A stretch of DNA of 35,477 nt from Budvicia aquatica DSM 5075 = ATCC 35567 (lineage in GTDB: Bacteria; Pseudomonadota; Gammaproteobacteria; Enterobacterales; Enterobacteriaceae), in assembly GCF_000427805.1 (NCBI RefSeq), contig NZ_ATYS01000052.1, forward strand, positions 313 through 35,789, read 5' to 3'. Positions 1 to 8,656 of this stretch are shown one piece after another (position 1 is the stretch's first letter; each line of letters begins with the position of its first letter). A program made the position numbers and the translations under genes. The notes under the pieces are model-generated. The model did no database searches. It had not been told where the DNA came from and was given only the letters and a program-made list of their open reading frames with translations.

Positions 1-155
1 GCCAGCCCGAAAACCTGTTTAGCCCATGAATAGCAGTCAGAAAGTAACATTTTAAAATCAAGAATGAGAGGAAATATAAAGAAAGATCAACAGACAGAGA
101 AAAAGTTCAAAAAAATCCCCAACGAATAGGTCGGGGACTTGTGTATAAGAGACAG
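1..155. mobile_element. Terminal part of an IS4/IS50-like insertion sequence, cut by the window edge
   Basis: Read on the minus strand, bases 155 to 137 are CTGTCTCTTATACACAAGT. As I remember it, the Tn5/IS50 outside end is CTGACTCTTATACACAAGT, so only the fourth base differs. In this orientation the element body lies to the left (1-136 and beyond the edge) and host DNA starts at 156. Host DNA at the junction is a dispersed repeat broken at exactly this point (see 156-214), which fits an insertion. No transposase is visible in the 136 internal bases. The first 16 bases are also shared with the Nextera mosaic-end adapter, but the last three (AGT) and what follows match the native end, not the adapter. 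Family assignment is an inference from one terminal repeat. Confidence 0.42.
109..136 (-). terminator. Rho-independent terminator near the IS end
   Basis: On the minus strand CCCCGA (136-131) can pair with TTGGGG (122-117), one G-U pair included, around an 8-base loop, and is followed by ATTTTTTT (116-109). It would stop transcripts entering the insertion element from the autotransporter side. Seen directly; function inferred. Confidence 0.5.
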
Positions 156-214
156 GTTGAAAAACGGGGTCCAGCCCTTAAGCCGAGAGTTAACCTGTGA
201 GCTAAAACCTGGAT
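156..214 (-). repeat. Dispersed repeat, copy A (interrupted by the IS end)
   Basis: Bases 156-214 match the reverse complement of 24750-24808 at about 50 of 59 positions (aligned by eye), with shared blocks GTTGAAAAACGGG and GTGAGCTAAAACCT. In the other copy the repeat continues through GTTGAAAAACGGG into GGGATGACG-type sequence, whereas here it stops where the IS end begins. Bases 211-240 go on with an imperfect inverted repeat around CCGTTTTCACGGGAATGACGG, typical of small palindromic intergenic repeats of REP type. It probably has no coding role. Confidence 0.6.
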
Positions 215-260
215 CACCGTTTTCACGGGAATGACGGAAGAGAGGGAAAACAAGATAACG

Positions 261-284
261 GGGGGAATAGAAAATCATTCCCCC
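261..284 (-). terminator. Hairpin downstream of the autotransporter gene
   Basis: GGGGGAAT (261-268) and ATTCCCCC (277-284) form a perfect 8-bp stem with an 8-base loop, starting 9 bases past the stop codon of the 293-3334 gene on the minus strand. There is no clean T-tract, so termination may be incomplete; a better terminator follows at 109-136. Confidence 0.5.
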
Positions 285-292
285 ACACCAAA

Positions 293-3200
293 TCAGAAAC
301 TAAAACGATACCCGCCGTTAATCTGATTCTGTTTAAACTGGCTGCCGCTAACCTGCTCCAGGTCTAAATAAAGATTATGCTGTTTGCCAATGCCTACGCT
401 GGCACCAACACCGTTTGCCCACCAGTCACCTTTGAAGGAGTGAGCTTCTTTATTACCGTTTAAACGATAATCAGCATCCCCGTTAAACTCATGAACATAG
501 CTGCTCTTAAGGTAAACATTAACCGGGGTAACGCCTTCTGTCACTTCATATCCAATCAGCCCGCCGACGCGGCCCAAGGTAGAGGTGTAGCTGGATAAAT
601 CCACTTTTAAACCGTTGGAGTTATTGAAATGACTACTGTCCTGCCATGCAACGGTTAGCTGGCTTTGAGGCTCGATATAGAACCCGCTGTTTTCAGGCGT
701 AAAATGAAAACGCTTACCGGCTTCAACCGACAGTGATATACCGTTAGATGAAGCACTGCCATCGACCCCATTACCGGCGGTATCTTTTACGTTAATTTCG
801 TTACGCATGCGGTTATATTTCAACAAGGTATCAACGTACAGACCACTGTTATCCAAATAACCGGCGTACAGACCGACATGGCGGTTTCTCATATCGCCGT
901 CACCGTTCTGATAATCCTGATTAGAATTGCTTTGCCCCAGTGCAGCGCCCAGATACATCATGCCGCTGGCAGACTGCCACTGCTTATCGGCCCCTAACTG
1001 CGTGCCGTTATAAGTCATATCGAATCCGCTTAGTTTACCGCTGCCGAACGACGTAAAGTTACCGGCATAGCCGCGTAGCCAGACGTTGCCATCAACGTCA
1101 GTGCTACGCAGCTGCCCCATACGCTGCATCAGAGTCTGGGTTTCCGCATAATTCATTAAATAACCGACGTTCAGACTATTGGCTGAAGCATTGGCGGTTG
1201 AAGTAATAGGCGGGGTTGGTTTCTCAACTCCCGGATCTGGATTTGGCACTGGGTCTGGATCCGGCGTTGGGTCCGGATCGGGCGTTGGTTCAGGCTCTGG
1301 CGGAACGGTACCCGCACCGTATAGCTGCCAGTCATTACCCGACTGTTGAATATCATATAAATAGCCCCCCAGCTCAACCTGATTAGTCAGGGCAAAGCTA
1401 CCGGCACCGTCTGCGGTTTCAATAATGGTCAGAACTTCCGTTCCGTCAGTGGATTCACTGCCGTTATTCACCACGGTAACCTGATGATTACCAGCGGTTG
1501 TTCCGCTAACGGAAAGTAAGTCACCAACGCCTTCCACCAGGCTGCTGCGCATAACAAAGTGGCCGTTACCGCTTAGGTTAGCAACCTGCAAAATACCGTT
1601 AGGGGTTGTCGTGCCGGTGAAGGCCACGGTAGAACCATTGGTTAACTGTAAGTTGTTGACCAACGAATCACCGTTCATATTCCACCGGCTATCGTCCATC
1701 GCCAGATTAACGGTGGCGGTTGCATCCTGATTAGCCAGACCGGTCAACGCTGAACCACTGGTCATATCTAAATCAATCACGGCTCTATTTTGAGCATACA
1801 GGCCACCGTTGATTTGCATCATTCCGCGCCCCTTAATCCAAGAGGTGGAACTGTCGGTGATCATCGCAACATTATTGGTATCAATCGTAATATTACCCGC
1901 CAGGTTAACCTTACCGCCGACATTAGCTACCATAGCGTAAGAGTTTTTAGACACCAGCGAAGTATTGGTTGCGTTAATCACACCGTCTGTAACGGCCCAA
2001 AATGCATAGGTGCCGGTACCCAAAACTTTAGCGTCAACATTATTAAGATTAACCACCGTACCCGTTTGTTGGGCGCTTACGGCATGGCTCAATGTAGTGA
2101 TCTTTGTATCGTTAATATTCACGGTTGGTGCATTATTTGAGCCGCTTAGTCTCGATGCCATCACACCACCGGCCTTTTCGGAGATAAGCGTACTACCGCC
2201 GCCGATGGTCATAGTACCGGTGCCGATTTCTAATGCATTGGCTCTACTGCCTTTGGTATGGATGGCTAAGGCATCTGCCTCAAACTTCATATTTGAGGAT
2301 CCGACATACCAGATGCCGTGAGCATCATTACCAGTCGTGGCTATCAATGAATTGCTACCAAGATTAACCTTATTCGTGCCCGAGTTAAGATTCAGCCCAT
2401 AAGCAAAATCACCGGTAGTTAGAATAGTCAGCCCGCTGGCGGTAAGGTCTGAAGCAAGCTTAGTTCCACCAAGGGTGATCCCTGAGGAGTGACGACCGGT
2501 TGTTGAGATAGAGCTATTATTGCCTAAATGAATATTGGCCTTACCGCTATTCACACTAATCCCGTCGGCATTTGTGGAGTCAATGACCAGCCCGTTAGCT
2601 TTAAAGGTGGTATTACCATTGGTTTCGATTGCTGCGGATGTGCCGCCGTCGAAACCGCTCACCGTCACGATTTTGCCGCCATTACCAAGATCAACGGTAG
2701 AGTTGCCGGAACCGGTTGCAATGCCCTTAGCTCTGTTGCCACCTTCTGTGGTGATCTGTAGATTATCGGCAATTAATGAACCACCAGCACCAACGGTAAT
2801 TGAGGTGACTGTTCCTGCTGGAGATGAGGTACTTATTACACTATCAACACCCAGGTTCAAAACGCTATTTAAGCCACCTAAAATACCGTCAGTCGAGTTT
2901 CCACCGTGGACATTAATAGTGAGATTTGACCCCGAAACGTTAACATTGTTGTCTGCCTTCACGCCATAGGCATAGTAATCACCGGTAACGTCAATTGATG
3001 AGCCGGTACCCAGATGGTGAGAAGAACTGCCGCTTTTCGCAAGATTAATGCCTATGACCGCAGTACTGTTATTTGCCGGTGCGCTGTTAACAGTAACATT
3101 AATTTTACCGCTACCTAACTGCAAGCCGGTAGTATCAGAGCTATCGGAAATAATGCCATTAATATCGGTTGTATTAACGCTGTCATTAGCATTAATGGCC

Positions 3201-3334
3201 TGATTAGCCAAGTTTACGGTATTGGTATAATCCACAGCGTAAATAAGTGGCGAAAATATAATACTTCCGGCCACAACGATTGAGGGAGAAATGAATTGAT
3301 TACGCAAGAAACATGATAAAGCTTTAATTTTCAA
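293..3334 (-). CDS. Autotransporter adhesin-like protein with C-terminal beta-barrel (type Va secretion)
   Basis: 1013 residues. The N-terminus is a signal peptide (basic start, hydrophobic stretch ending near SPLIYA, about residue 33). The passenger, about 34-670, is rich in Gly, Ser, Asn and Thr, with recurring short strands such as VNLGSNSLIATTG, as expected of a right-handed beta-helix. Residues about 675-709 form a Pro/Asp/Glu linker of PDPDP-type repeats. The last 270 or so residues are an autotransporter barrel ending in the aromatic terminus YRFSF. The start codon is TTG: AAGGA lies 8 bases upstream and no ATG fits better. Single gene, minus strand, with its promoter in 3335-3600. Role inferred: surface adhesin or self-associating protein; ligand unknown. 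Repetitive linker DNA (1207-1310) could vary in length between strains. Confidence 0.88.
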   Translation of the reverse strand: MKIKALSCFLRNQFISPSIVVAGSIIFSPLIYAVDYTNTVNLANQAINANDSVNTTDINGIISDSSDTTGLQLGSGKINVTVNSAPANNSTAVIGINLAKSGSSSHHLGTGSSIDVTGDYYAYGVKADNNVNVSGSNLTINVHGGNSTDGILGGLNSVLNLGVDSVISTSSPAGTVTSITVGAGGSLIADNLQITTEGGNRAKGIATGSGNSTVDLGNGGKIVTVSGFDGGTSAAIETNGNTTFKANGLVIDSTNADGISVNSGKANIHLGNNSSISTTGRHSSGITLGGTKLASDLTASGLTILTTGDFAYGLNLNSGTNKVNLGSNSLIATTGNDAHGIWYVGSSNMKFEADALAIHTKGSRANALEIGTGTMTIGGGSTLISEKAGGVMASRLSGSNNAPTVNINDTKITTLSHAVSAQQTGTVVNLNNVDAKVLGTGTYAFWAVTDGVINATNTSLVSKNSYAMVANVGGKVNLAGNITIDTNNVAMITDSSTSWIKGRGMMQINGGLYAQNRAVIDLDMTSGSALTGLANQDATATVNLAMDDSRWNMNGDSLVNNLQLTNGSTVAFTGTTTPNGILQVANLSGNGHFVMRSSLVEGVGDLLSVSGTTAGNHQVTVVNNGSESTDGTEVLTIIETADGAGSFALTNQVELGGYLYDIQQSGNDWQLYGAGTVPPEPEPTPDPDPTPDPDPVPNPDPGVEKPTPPITSTANASANSLNVGYLMNYAETQTLMQRMGQLRSTDVDGNVWLRGYAGNFTSFGSGKLSGFDMTYNGTQLGADKQWQSASGMMYLGAALGQSNSNQDYQNGDGDMRNRHVGLYAGYLDNSGLYVDTLLKYNRMRNEINVKDTAGNGVDGSASSNGISLSVEAGKRFHFTPENSGFYIEPQSQLTVAWQDSSHFNNSNGLKVDLSSYTSTLGRVGGLIGYEVTEGVTPVNVYLKSSYVHEFNGDADYRLNGNKEAHSFKGDWWANGVGASVGIGKQHNLYLDLEQVSGSQFKQNQINGGYRFSF

Positions 3335-3615
3335 TTTGTTATTCCTTAACTACAACTATTCCATTTGGAACTCTAATCGGTAGATATAGACAGAAAAACT
3401 GCCTACTACCCACTTCAAGCACTATAAAATATTGATCTGAACATTGTGGGCCAACTCTACCAGCCCTATAGATTAAGATCCAATAATTTAACGATCTAAA
3501 ATGTTGTAAAATATAAATTAGTGAAAATTAAAAAAGTTATACGGCTATTTCACGATGAAACAGTTAGCGTGGCTAACTAATTATTTATCGTTCAAATCAG
3601 GCGATAAACCAACAG
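3335..3615. promoter_or_regulatory. Upstream region of the autotransporter
   Basis: Non-coding, AT-rich stretch between the autotransporter start and the terminator of the neighbouring redox operon. It must hold the minus-strand promoter of the autotransporter. I see no convincing operator or small ORF in it. Confidence 0.4.
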
Positions 3616-3650
3616 AAAAAACCCCGCAGGCGCTAGCTCTGACGGGGTTT
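3616..3650 (-). terminator. Rho-independent terminator of the redox operon
   Basis: AAACCCCG (3619-3626) pairs with CGGGGTTT (3643-3650); on the minus strand the stem is followed by a run of six T. It lies 18 bases beyond the stop of the 3668-4693 gene. Stem and flanks closely resemble the terminator at 24288-24320. Confidence 0.8.
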
Positions 3651-3667
3651 GTTAACTTAAATAATAC

Positions 3668-4693
3668 TTAGGGTAATATCACCGAGTCACTGATAACCAC
3701 CTTGCCGACGTGCAGCCGTGAGTCAAAATGCTGCCAGGCCCGTTTAGCGTCGGCAAACGAAAACACGCTGTCAATAACCGGTATAATTTTATGCTGCACC
3801 AGCGCCCGGTTCATTTGTTCAAAATCTTCACGCGAGCCCACGCTAATAACCCTAAATCGGGCGGCACTTTTAAACAGGCTAAAGAAATCAATTGCCAGCC
3901 CATCCTGAGCGACAAAGCCAATCAGCGCCAGTTCACCACCGATACCGATAGAACGAATGGATTGATTCAACGTGCCCGGCCCGCCAACCTCAACCACTCG
4001 ATTTACTCCCTGCCCCGAGGTTAATCGCTGAACTTCTTTACTCCATTCAGGGTGCTGAACATAGTTGATAACCTCATCGGCACCCAGTGCTTTTAATCGT
4101 TCAGCTTTAGCCTCACTCGACGTGGTGGCAATAACCCTTGCCCCCATGGCCTTTGCCAGTTGGATAGCAAACAGTGAAACCCCGCCGGAACCTAAGGTTA
4201 ATACCGTCTCACCGGCTTTAATCGGCCGGTCGCCGTTAAGCGCCGCCCAGGCGGTAACGGCGGCACAAGGAAGCGTCGCCCCCTGTTCAAAGCTAAGATA
4301 ATCAGGTAACGATACCAGTGACTCCTCACTCACGACTTTATATTCCGTCAGCCAGCCGTCACGATCGCTGCCATAAAGTTCATCACGCGCCTGAGCCTGA
4401 AAAGTACCGCCAAACCAGCGTGGCATAAAGGTATTGACTACCCGATCGCCTACCTTGAAACGTTCGACCCGTTCACCCACTTGAACCACTTCACCGGCGG
4501 CATCCGATAACGGAATATACCCTGGTTCTGACGGTAACGTATATTGGCCGTTCATAATCGCCAAATCACGGTAGTTAAGCGAGGTTGCGCGCACTCGAAC
4601 TAACACTTCCCGCGCCTGAGGTACCGGCATATCTTCCTGATGCAACTCTAAGCCATCAGGGTTACCGAACTGTTTGAAACGATAGCTTTGCAT
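3668..4693 (-). CDS. NAD(P)-dependent MDR-family alcohol dehydrogenase / quinone oxidoreductase-like
   Basis: 341 residues, the usual length for medium-chain dehydrogenases/reductases. Residues about 25-130 hold the GroES-like catalytic domain (LNYRDLAIMNGQY, GEVVQVGERVERFKVGDRV); the Rossmann fold follows, with TLGSGGVSLFAIQLAKAMGA near 165-185. The usual structural-zinc cysteine cluster is absent, pointing to the zinc-independent branch. Start ATG has AGGAAA upstream. It is the last gene of a three-gene minus-strand operon (monooxygenase-like, aldo/keto reductase, this gene; gap to the previous gene 30 bases) divergent from a LysR regulator. Likely reduces a reactive carbonyl or quinone using NAD(P)H; substrate unknown. 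Confidence 0.88.
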   Translation of the reverse strand: MQSYRFKQFGNPDGLELHQEDMPVPQAREVLVRVRATSLNYRDLAIMNGQYTLPSEPGYIPLSDAAGEVVQVGERVERFKVGDRVVNTFMPRWFGGTFQAQARDELYGSDRDGWLTEYKVVSEESLVSLPDYLSFEQGATLPCAAVTAWAALNGDRPIKAGETVLTLGSGGVSLFAIQLAKAMGARVIATTSSEAKAERLKALGADEVINYVQHPEWSKEVQRLTSGQGVNRVVEVGGPGTLNQSIRSIGIGGELALIGFVAQDGLAIDFFSLFKSAARFRVISVGSREDFEQMNRALVQHKIIPVIDSVFSFADAKRAWQHFDSRLHVGKVVISDSVILP

Positions 4694-4723
4694 AATGATG
4701 TTTCCTATTGGGATAACCTGTAC

Positions 4724-5713
<990 letters not shown>

Positions 5714-5769
5714 AACTGTCCCTTATGTAGCAATAATGAATTAGAGAGAAAGGTGATGGTGCAGCCTGT

Positions 5770-6060
5770 TTATCGGCTTAACTGGGCGTGATGAATTGCT
5801 GATAAGGGCTCAGTAAGCCCAAGTGAAAAGAATTTTTGGGTGTAGCTTTTATCCATATGCTCTTTCAGCGCTGACGGGTTACTAAAGATTTCCCACAGGG
5901 TGAACGCCTCCGGATTGCCATCATGCTGAAAGATTTTAAACAGTTCACATCCCGGCTCTTTTAGCGTTTCGTCAATCAGCTCCTGCATGGCCGATTTCAG
6001 TTCTTCAGCTTTACCCGCCTTTGCTTGAATCAATACCGTTGCTTCAGTTTTATGGCTCAT
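5770..6060 (-). CDS. Putative quinol monooxygenase (ABM domain, YgiN-like)
   Basis: 96 residues, the length of a single antibiotic-biosynthesis-monooxygenase domain (ferredoxin-like fold, usually a dimer). Typical features are the N-terminal ATVLIQAKAGKAEELKSAMQEL, the central EPGCELFKIFQHDGNPEAFTLWEIF, and the helix EHMDKSYTQKF. Related proteins oxidise quinols or aromatic compounds without a cofactor. SD GGAGAGA precedes the ATG. First gene of the operon, divergent from the LysR gene with a LysR-type palindrome between them, so it is the probable direct target. Exact substrate unknown. Confidence 0.85.
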   Translation of the reverse strand: MSHKTEATVLIQAKAGKAEELKSAMQELIDETLKEPGCELFKIFQHDGNPEAFTLWEIFSNPSALKEHMDKSYTQKFFSLGLTEPLSAIHHAQLSR

Positions 6061-6135
6061 GATTATTCTCTCCTTGGAAAAATACGGTCATCACAACGAT
6101 GGAGAAATTCTAGACAAAGCGAGTTAATGAAACTA

Positions 6136-6152
6136 GATTGATAAATTCAATC
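6136..6152. promoter_or_regulatory. LysR-type operator palindrome
   Basis: GATTGA (6136-6141) and TCAATC (6147-6152) are perfect inverted arms around TAAAT, and the core is a T-N11-A box, the classical LysR-family site. It lies 22 bases before the preferred ATG of the LysR gene (6174) and about 75 bases upstream of the divergent operon start, so it could serve both autoregulation and activation. Confidence 0.6.
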
Positions 6153-6173
6153 TTAAATTCCGAATATGAAATC

Positions 6174-7070
6174 ATGCTGGATGAATTAGCGCTATTTGTA
6201 AGTATTGTAGAAACCGGAAGCTTGCGGGCAGCGGCAGAAAAGGCATCGATCCCTGCGCCTACGCTAACCCGTCGCCTGCAGAAGTTAGAGCAGCACTTAG
6301 GCTGTCGCCTGCTGCACCGCAGCGCCCGACGAATGACACCAACCCGTGAAGGCTGGCAATACTACGAGCAGTGTCGCCCGCTGGTACATTCACTACAGCA
6401 AGCAACCGCCAAGCTGGACGTGACACTCAATCAGGTCAGCGGCCTGATCCGTATACTGGCCCCGGCTGATTTAGCCAATGATAATCTGGCACCGGCCTGG
6501 ATGTCGTTTTTGGCGCAGTACCCGCAAACCCGGCTTGAGCTGGAACTGAATAATTACACTCAAGATTTGATCGGCAGCGGTGCTGATGTCGCTATCCGCG
6601 TGGGTGCTCAGCCTGATTCGTTACTGAATATGCGTAAACTCGGGCAGGCTAAAGAACTGCTGTTGGTCGCGTCCCCCGACTATCTGGCAAGGCACGGCGA
6701 GCCTGAGTCTATGGATGAGCTGAAGCTACGTGACTTGGTGATCAGCGCACCTATATCGACCTGGGAGGTGCAACACCGCCAGTCGGGAGAAACCGTACGC
6801 TGGCAACCGCAGGGGAAATTCTGCGTTAACGGCGTTTATTTGGCGCTACGGGCCGCGATAGCCGGATTAGGCATTCTGTTCTGCCCGACCAGTTTGTGCC
6901 ATAGCCAACTCCAACGCGGCGAACTGGTCCAAGTATTACCCGAGTGGCGAGGAGCCCCGCGGGAGATTTATGCCGTCTGGTCGCAGCAACGCTATGTTCC
7001 GGCCAGAGTCCGGGCACTGATTGAACATTTAGCCGCGTTTTGCCAACAGAATCCTCAGTTAAGGATCTAA
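6174..7070 (+). CDS. LysR-family transcriptional regulator
   Basis: 298 residues from the ATG at 6174. The N-terminal winged helix-turn-helix covers about 1-60 (MLDELALFVSIVETGSLRAAAEKASIPAPTLTRRLQKLE has the expected spacing); the effector domain covers about 90-290. An upstream in-frame TTG at 6138 would lengthen the protein by 12 residues, but it lies inside the palindrome at 6136-6152 and in front of the usual LysR N-terminus, so ATG 6174 is preferred even though its ribosome binding site is weak. Divergent from the redox operon at 3668-6060, which it probably controls. Effector unknown; the subfamily resembles LysR proteins next to reductase genes. Confidence 0.9.
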   Translation: MLDELALFVSIVETGSLRAAAEKASIPAPTLTRRLQKLEQHLGCRLLHRSARRMTPTREGWQYYEQCRPLVHSLQQATAKLDVTLNQVSGLIRILAPADLANDNLAPAWMSFLAQYPQTRLELELNNYTQDLIGSGADVAIRVGAQPDSLLNMRKLGQAKELLLVASPDYLARHGEPESMDELKLRDLVISAPISTWEVQHRQSGETVRWQPQGKFCVNGVYLALRAAIAGLGILFCPTSLCHSQLQRGELVQVLPEWRGAPREIYAVWSQQRYVPARVRALIEHLAAFCQQNPQLRI

Positions 7071-7284
7071 AGGGCGGGCTAAAAACCTCACATACAAATC
7101 TGACGCTAGGTTACAAATATAAAATAACCATCAGTCCGGTTATCACTAAATCCCCCCCCATTGACTCAACGAGATAATGAGGTAATCGGAGATAGCTACG
7201 AGGGTACTTAAAGTAAGTTGAACTGGCGGAAGACTATTTGAATAGTGGTAATCGATATTACATGCAATGTTTGGTCTATATAAC

Positions 7285-7322
7285 CAGGCAAATCCCCAGT
7301 AAAAAACCTAAAGATTTGCCTG
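7285..7322. terminator. Hairpin between convergent genes
   Basis: CAGGCAAATC (7285-7294) and GATTTGCCTG (7313-7322) are a perfect 10-bp stem with an 18-base loop, between the LysR gene ending at 7070 and the DcuC-like gene ending at 7349 on the other strand. No long T-run follows on either strand. The rest of 7071-7348 shows no gene I can support. Confidence 0.5.
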
Positions 7323-7348
7323 AATTTCTTTACTTAGCGGTTCTAAAC

Positions 7349-8608
7349 CTAAAGCAGCAGCAAAGTCACCACGATTGTCGCACCGATGGTAGGAATTGCA
7401 TTGCGTTTAGCAATTTCCATCGGGTTAACGCCGGCAAGCTTGGCGCAAATAATCGCGGCAGCGGCAACAGGAGACATTGTACGCCCCAGAGCAGCAGCGA
7501 TTTGTGCCACGGAACCCAGTTCAATTATCTCATAGCCAAAATCAGCCGCATGTGGCACCACCGCACCGTTAAAGGCTAAAGCGGCAGCGTTACCCGAGCC
7601 GGATACCGCAGCCATCGCAAAAGGCCCCGCAGCTGCAGCAAACTGGGCCGCTGCCTGAGACTCTTTCATCACATTGACCAGCGCACCGGTTAAACCAATC
7701 GACTCCATACCGGCACAAAACATTGCCGCCGCTGCCATCAGGCCAACCACATCAGCAAAGCCATCACCGGCTCCGCGGAAAAACTTTTTCGTCGCCTCTC
7801 CCGGATTACAGCGAGTAACAACAAAGCCAATCATGGTACCCAACAGCATTGCCTGCGGTACCGATATAAAAGGAATTAAGCCGATTTGTTTAGAGCTGAT
7901 CACTAAAAGTATCAGTGGAAGTACCGGTACAACAGCATACAGATAGTTCACCTTCACGACTTGGCCCTCATCCGTTGCCAGAGCATCCTTATTGGAGCCC
8001 ACCCCCTCTTTCATCACTATCGCCATAATCGTCAGAAGAACAGCCGCAACGCCCAGGCTAATCAGCACCGAAGGCGTCGTTCTGGCAATGACCGTCATCA
8101 CGTCAACTTTTGCCATATCGGCAATTTGTGGGTTAAACATCAGGCCCGGAGAAATAACCGAGCCCCATGTTCCTAAATAAACCGCAGAAGCGGCCATGCC
8201 CGGTTTTACCTTCAGGGCCAGCAGCATAGGAATTAACAGTGCGCCCACAGCGGCGGCCACACCCGCAGCCGATGGCAGTGCAATATTCAGGAAAAAGGTC
8301 ACGATAACCGTACTCGGCAAAATAATCATCGGAACGCGTTTTAAAATATTGGTCATCATCGCCACAAGATGATCGGAACACTTGGTATAATTCATCACAT
8401 AGGAAAAACCCAACACCGTACAGATGGTTGGTACTAAACCACTATTAACAAACTGCTGGATAAATGCGTCTACAGATCCGACTAAATCTCTGCCCAGAAT
8501 GGCCATCAGTCCGCCAGAGAGAGCCAAAACCAAGCGCGTTTCATAGTTTTTTATAATCAGCCAAAAAGTGGCTATTATTATCAGCAAACCTATAACAATC
8601 AGTGTCAT
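7349..8608 (-). CDS. DcuC-family C4-dicarboxylate transporter
   Basis: 419 residues, almost entirely membrane-spanning (about 10-12 hydrophobic helices). Motifs fit the DcuC/ion-transporter superfamily: an N-terminal helix pair, FLNIALPSAAGVAAAVGALLIPMLLA, VYLGTWGSVISPGLMFNPQ, and a C-terminal re-entrant-type segment SGSGNAAALAFNGAVVPHA. DcuC of E. coli (a little longer) exports succinate or exchanges fumarate/succinate in anaerobic growth. Start ATG has AAGGAG seven bases upstream. It follows the lyase gene after 48 bases and is surely in the same operon. A C4-dicarboxylate carrier beside a fumarate-producing lyase makes functional sense. Whether it works as exporter, importer or exchanger is not readable. 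Confidence 0.82.
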   Translation of the reverse strand: MTLIVIGLLIIIATFWLIIKNYETRLVLALSGGLMAILGRDLVGSVDAFIQQFVNSGLVPTICTVLGFSYVMNYTKCSDHLVAMMTNILKRVPMIILPSTVIVTFFLNIALPSAAGVAAAVGALLIPMLLALKVKPGMAASAVYLGTWGSVISPGLMFNPQIADMAKVDVMTVIARTTPSVLISLGVAAVLLTIMAIVMKEGVGSNKDALATDEGQVVKVNYLYAVVPVLPLILLVISSKQIGLIPFISVPQAMLLGTMIGFVVTRCNPGEATKKFFRGAGDGFADVVGLMAAAAMFCAGMESIGLTGALVNVMKESQAAAQFAAAAGPFAMAAVSGSGNAAALAFNGAVVPHAADFGYEIIELGSVAQIAAALGRTMSPVAAAAIICAKLAGVNPMEIAKRNAIPTIGATIVVTLLLL

Positions 8609-8656
8609 ATCGTTACTCCTTGGTATTAAATAAAGGTAATTTGTTTTTTTTAGTTA

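Noticed and set aside
137-155. Sequencing adapter (Nextera mosaic end) contamination
   Set aside because: The last three bases are AGT as in the native IS50 outside end, not TCT, and the following bases do not match adapter sequence. Kept only as an alternative to be tested.
87-278. 63-residue minus-strand open frame
   Set aside because: It runs across the insertion-element end into the dispersed repeat, has no ribosome binding site and a low-complexity product.
1790-2969. Several plus-strand open frames inside the first autotransporter gene
   Set aside because: They are antisense shadows of repetitive coding DNA; the opposite strand gives a full-length protein with signal, linker and barrel.
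6138-6173. TTG start for the first LysR gene
   Set aside because: Lies inside the operator-like palindrome and lengthens the N-terminus beyond the usual LysR start.
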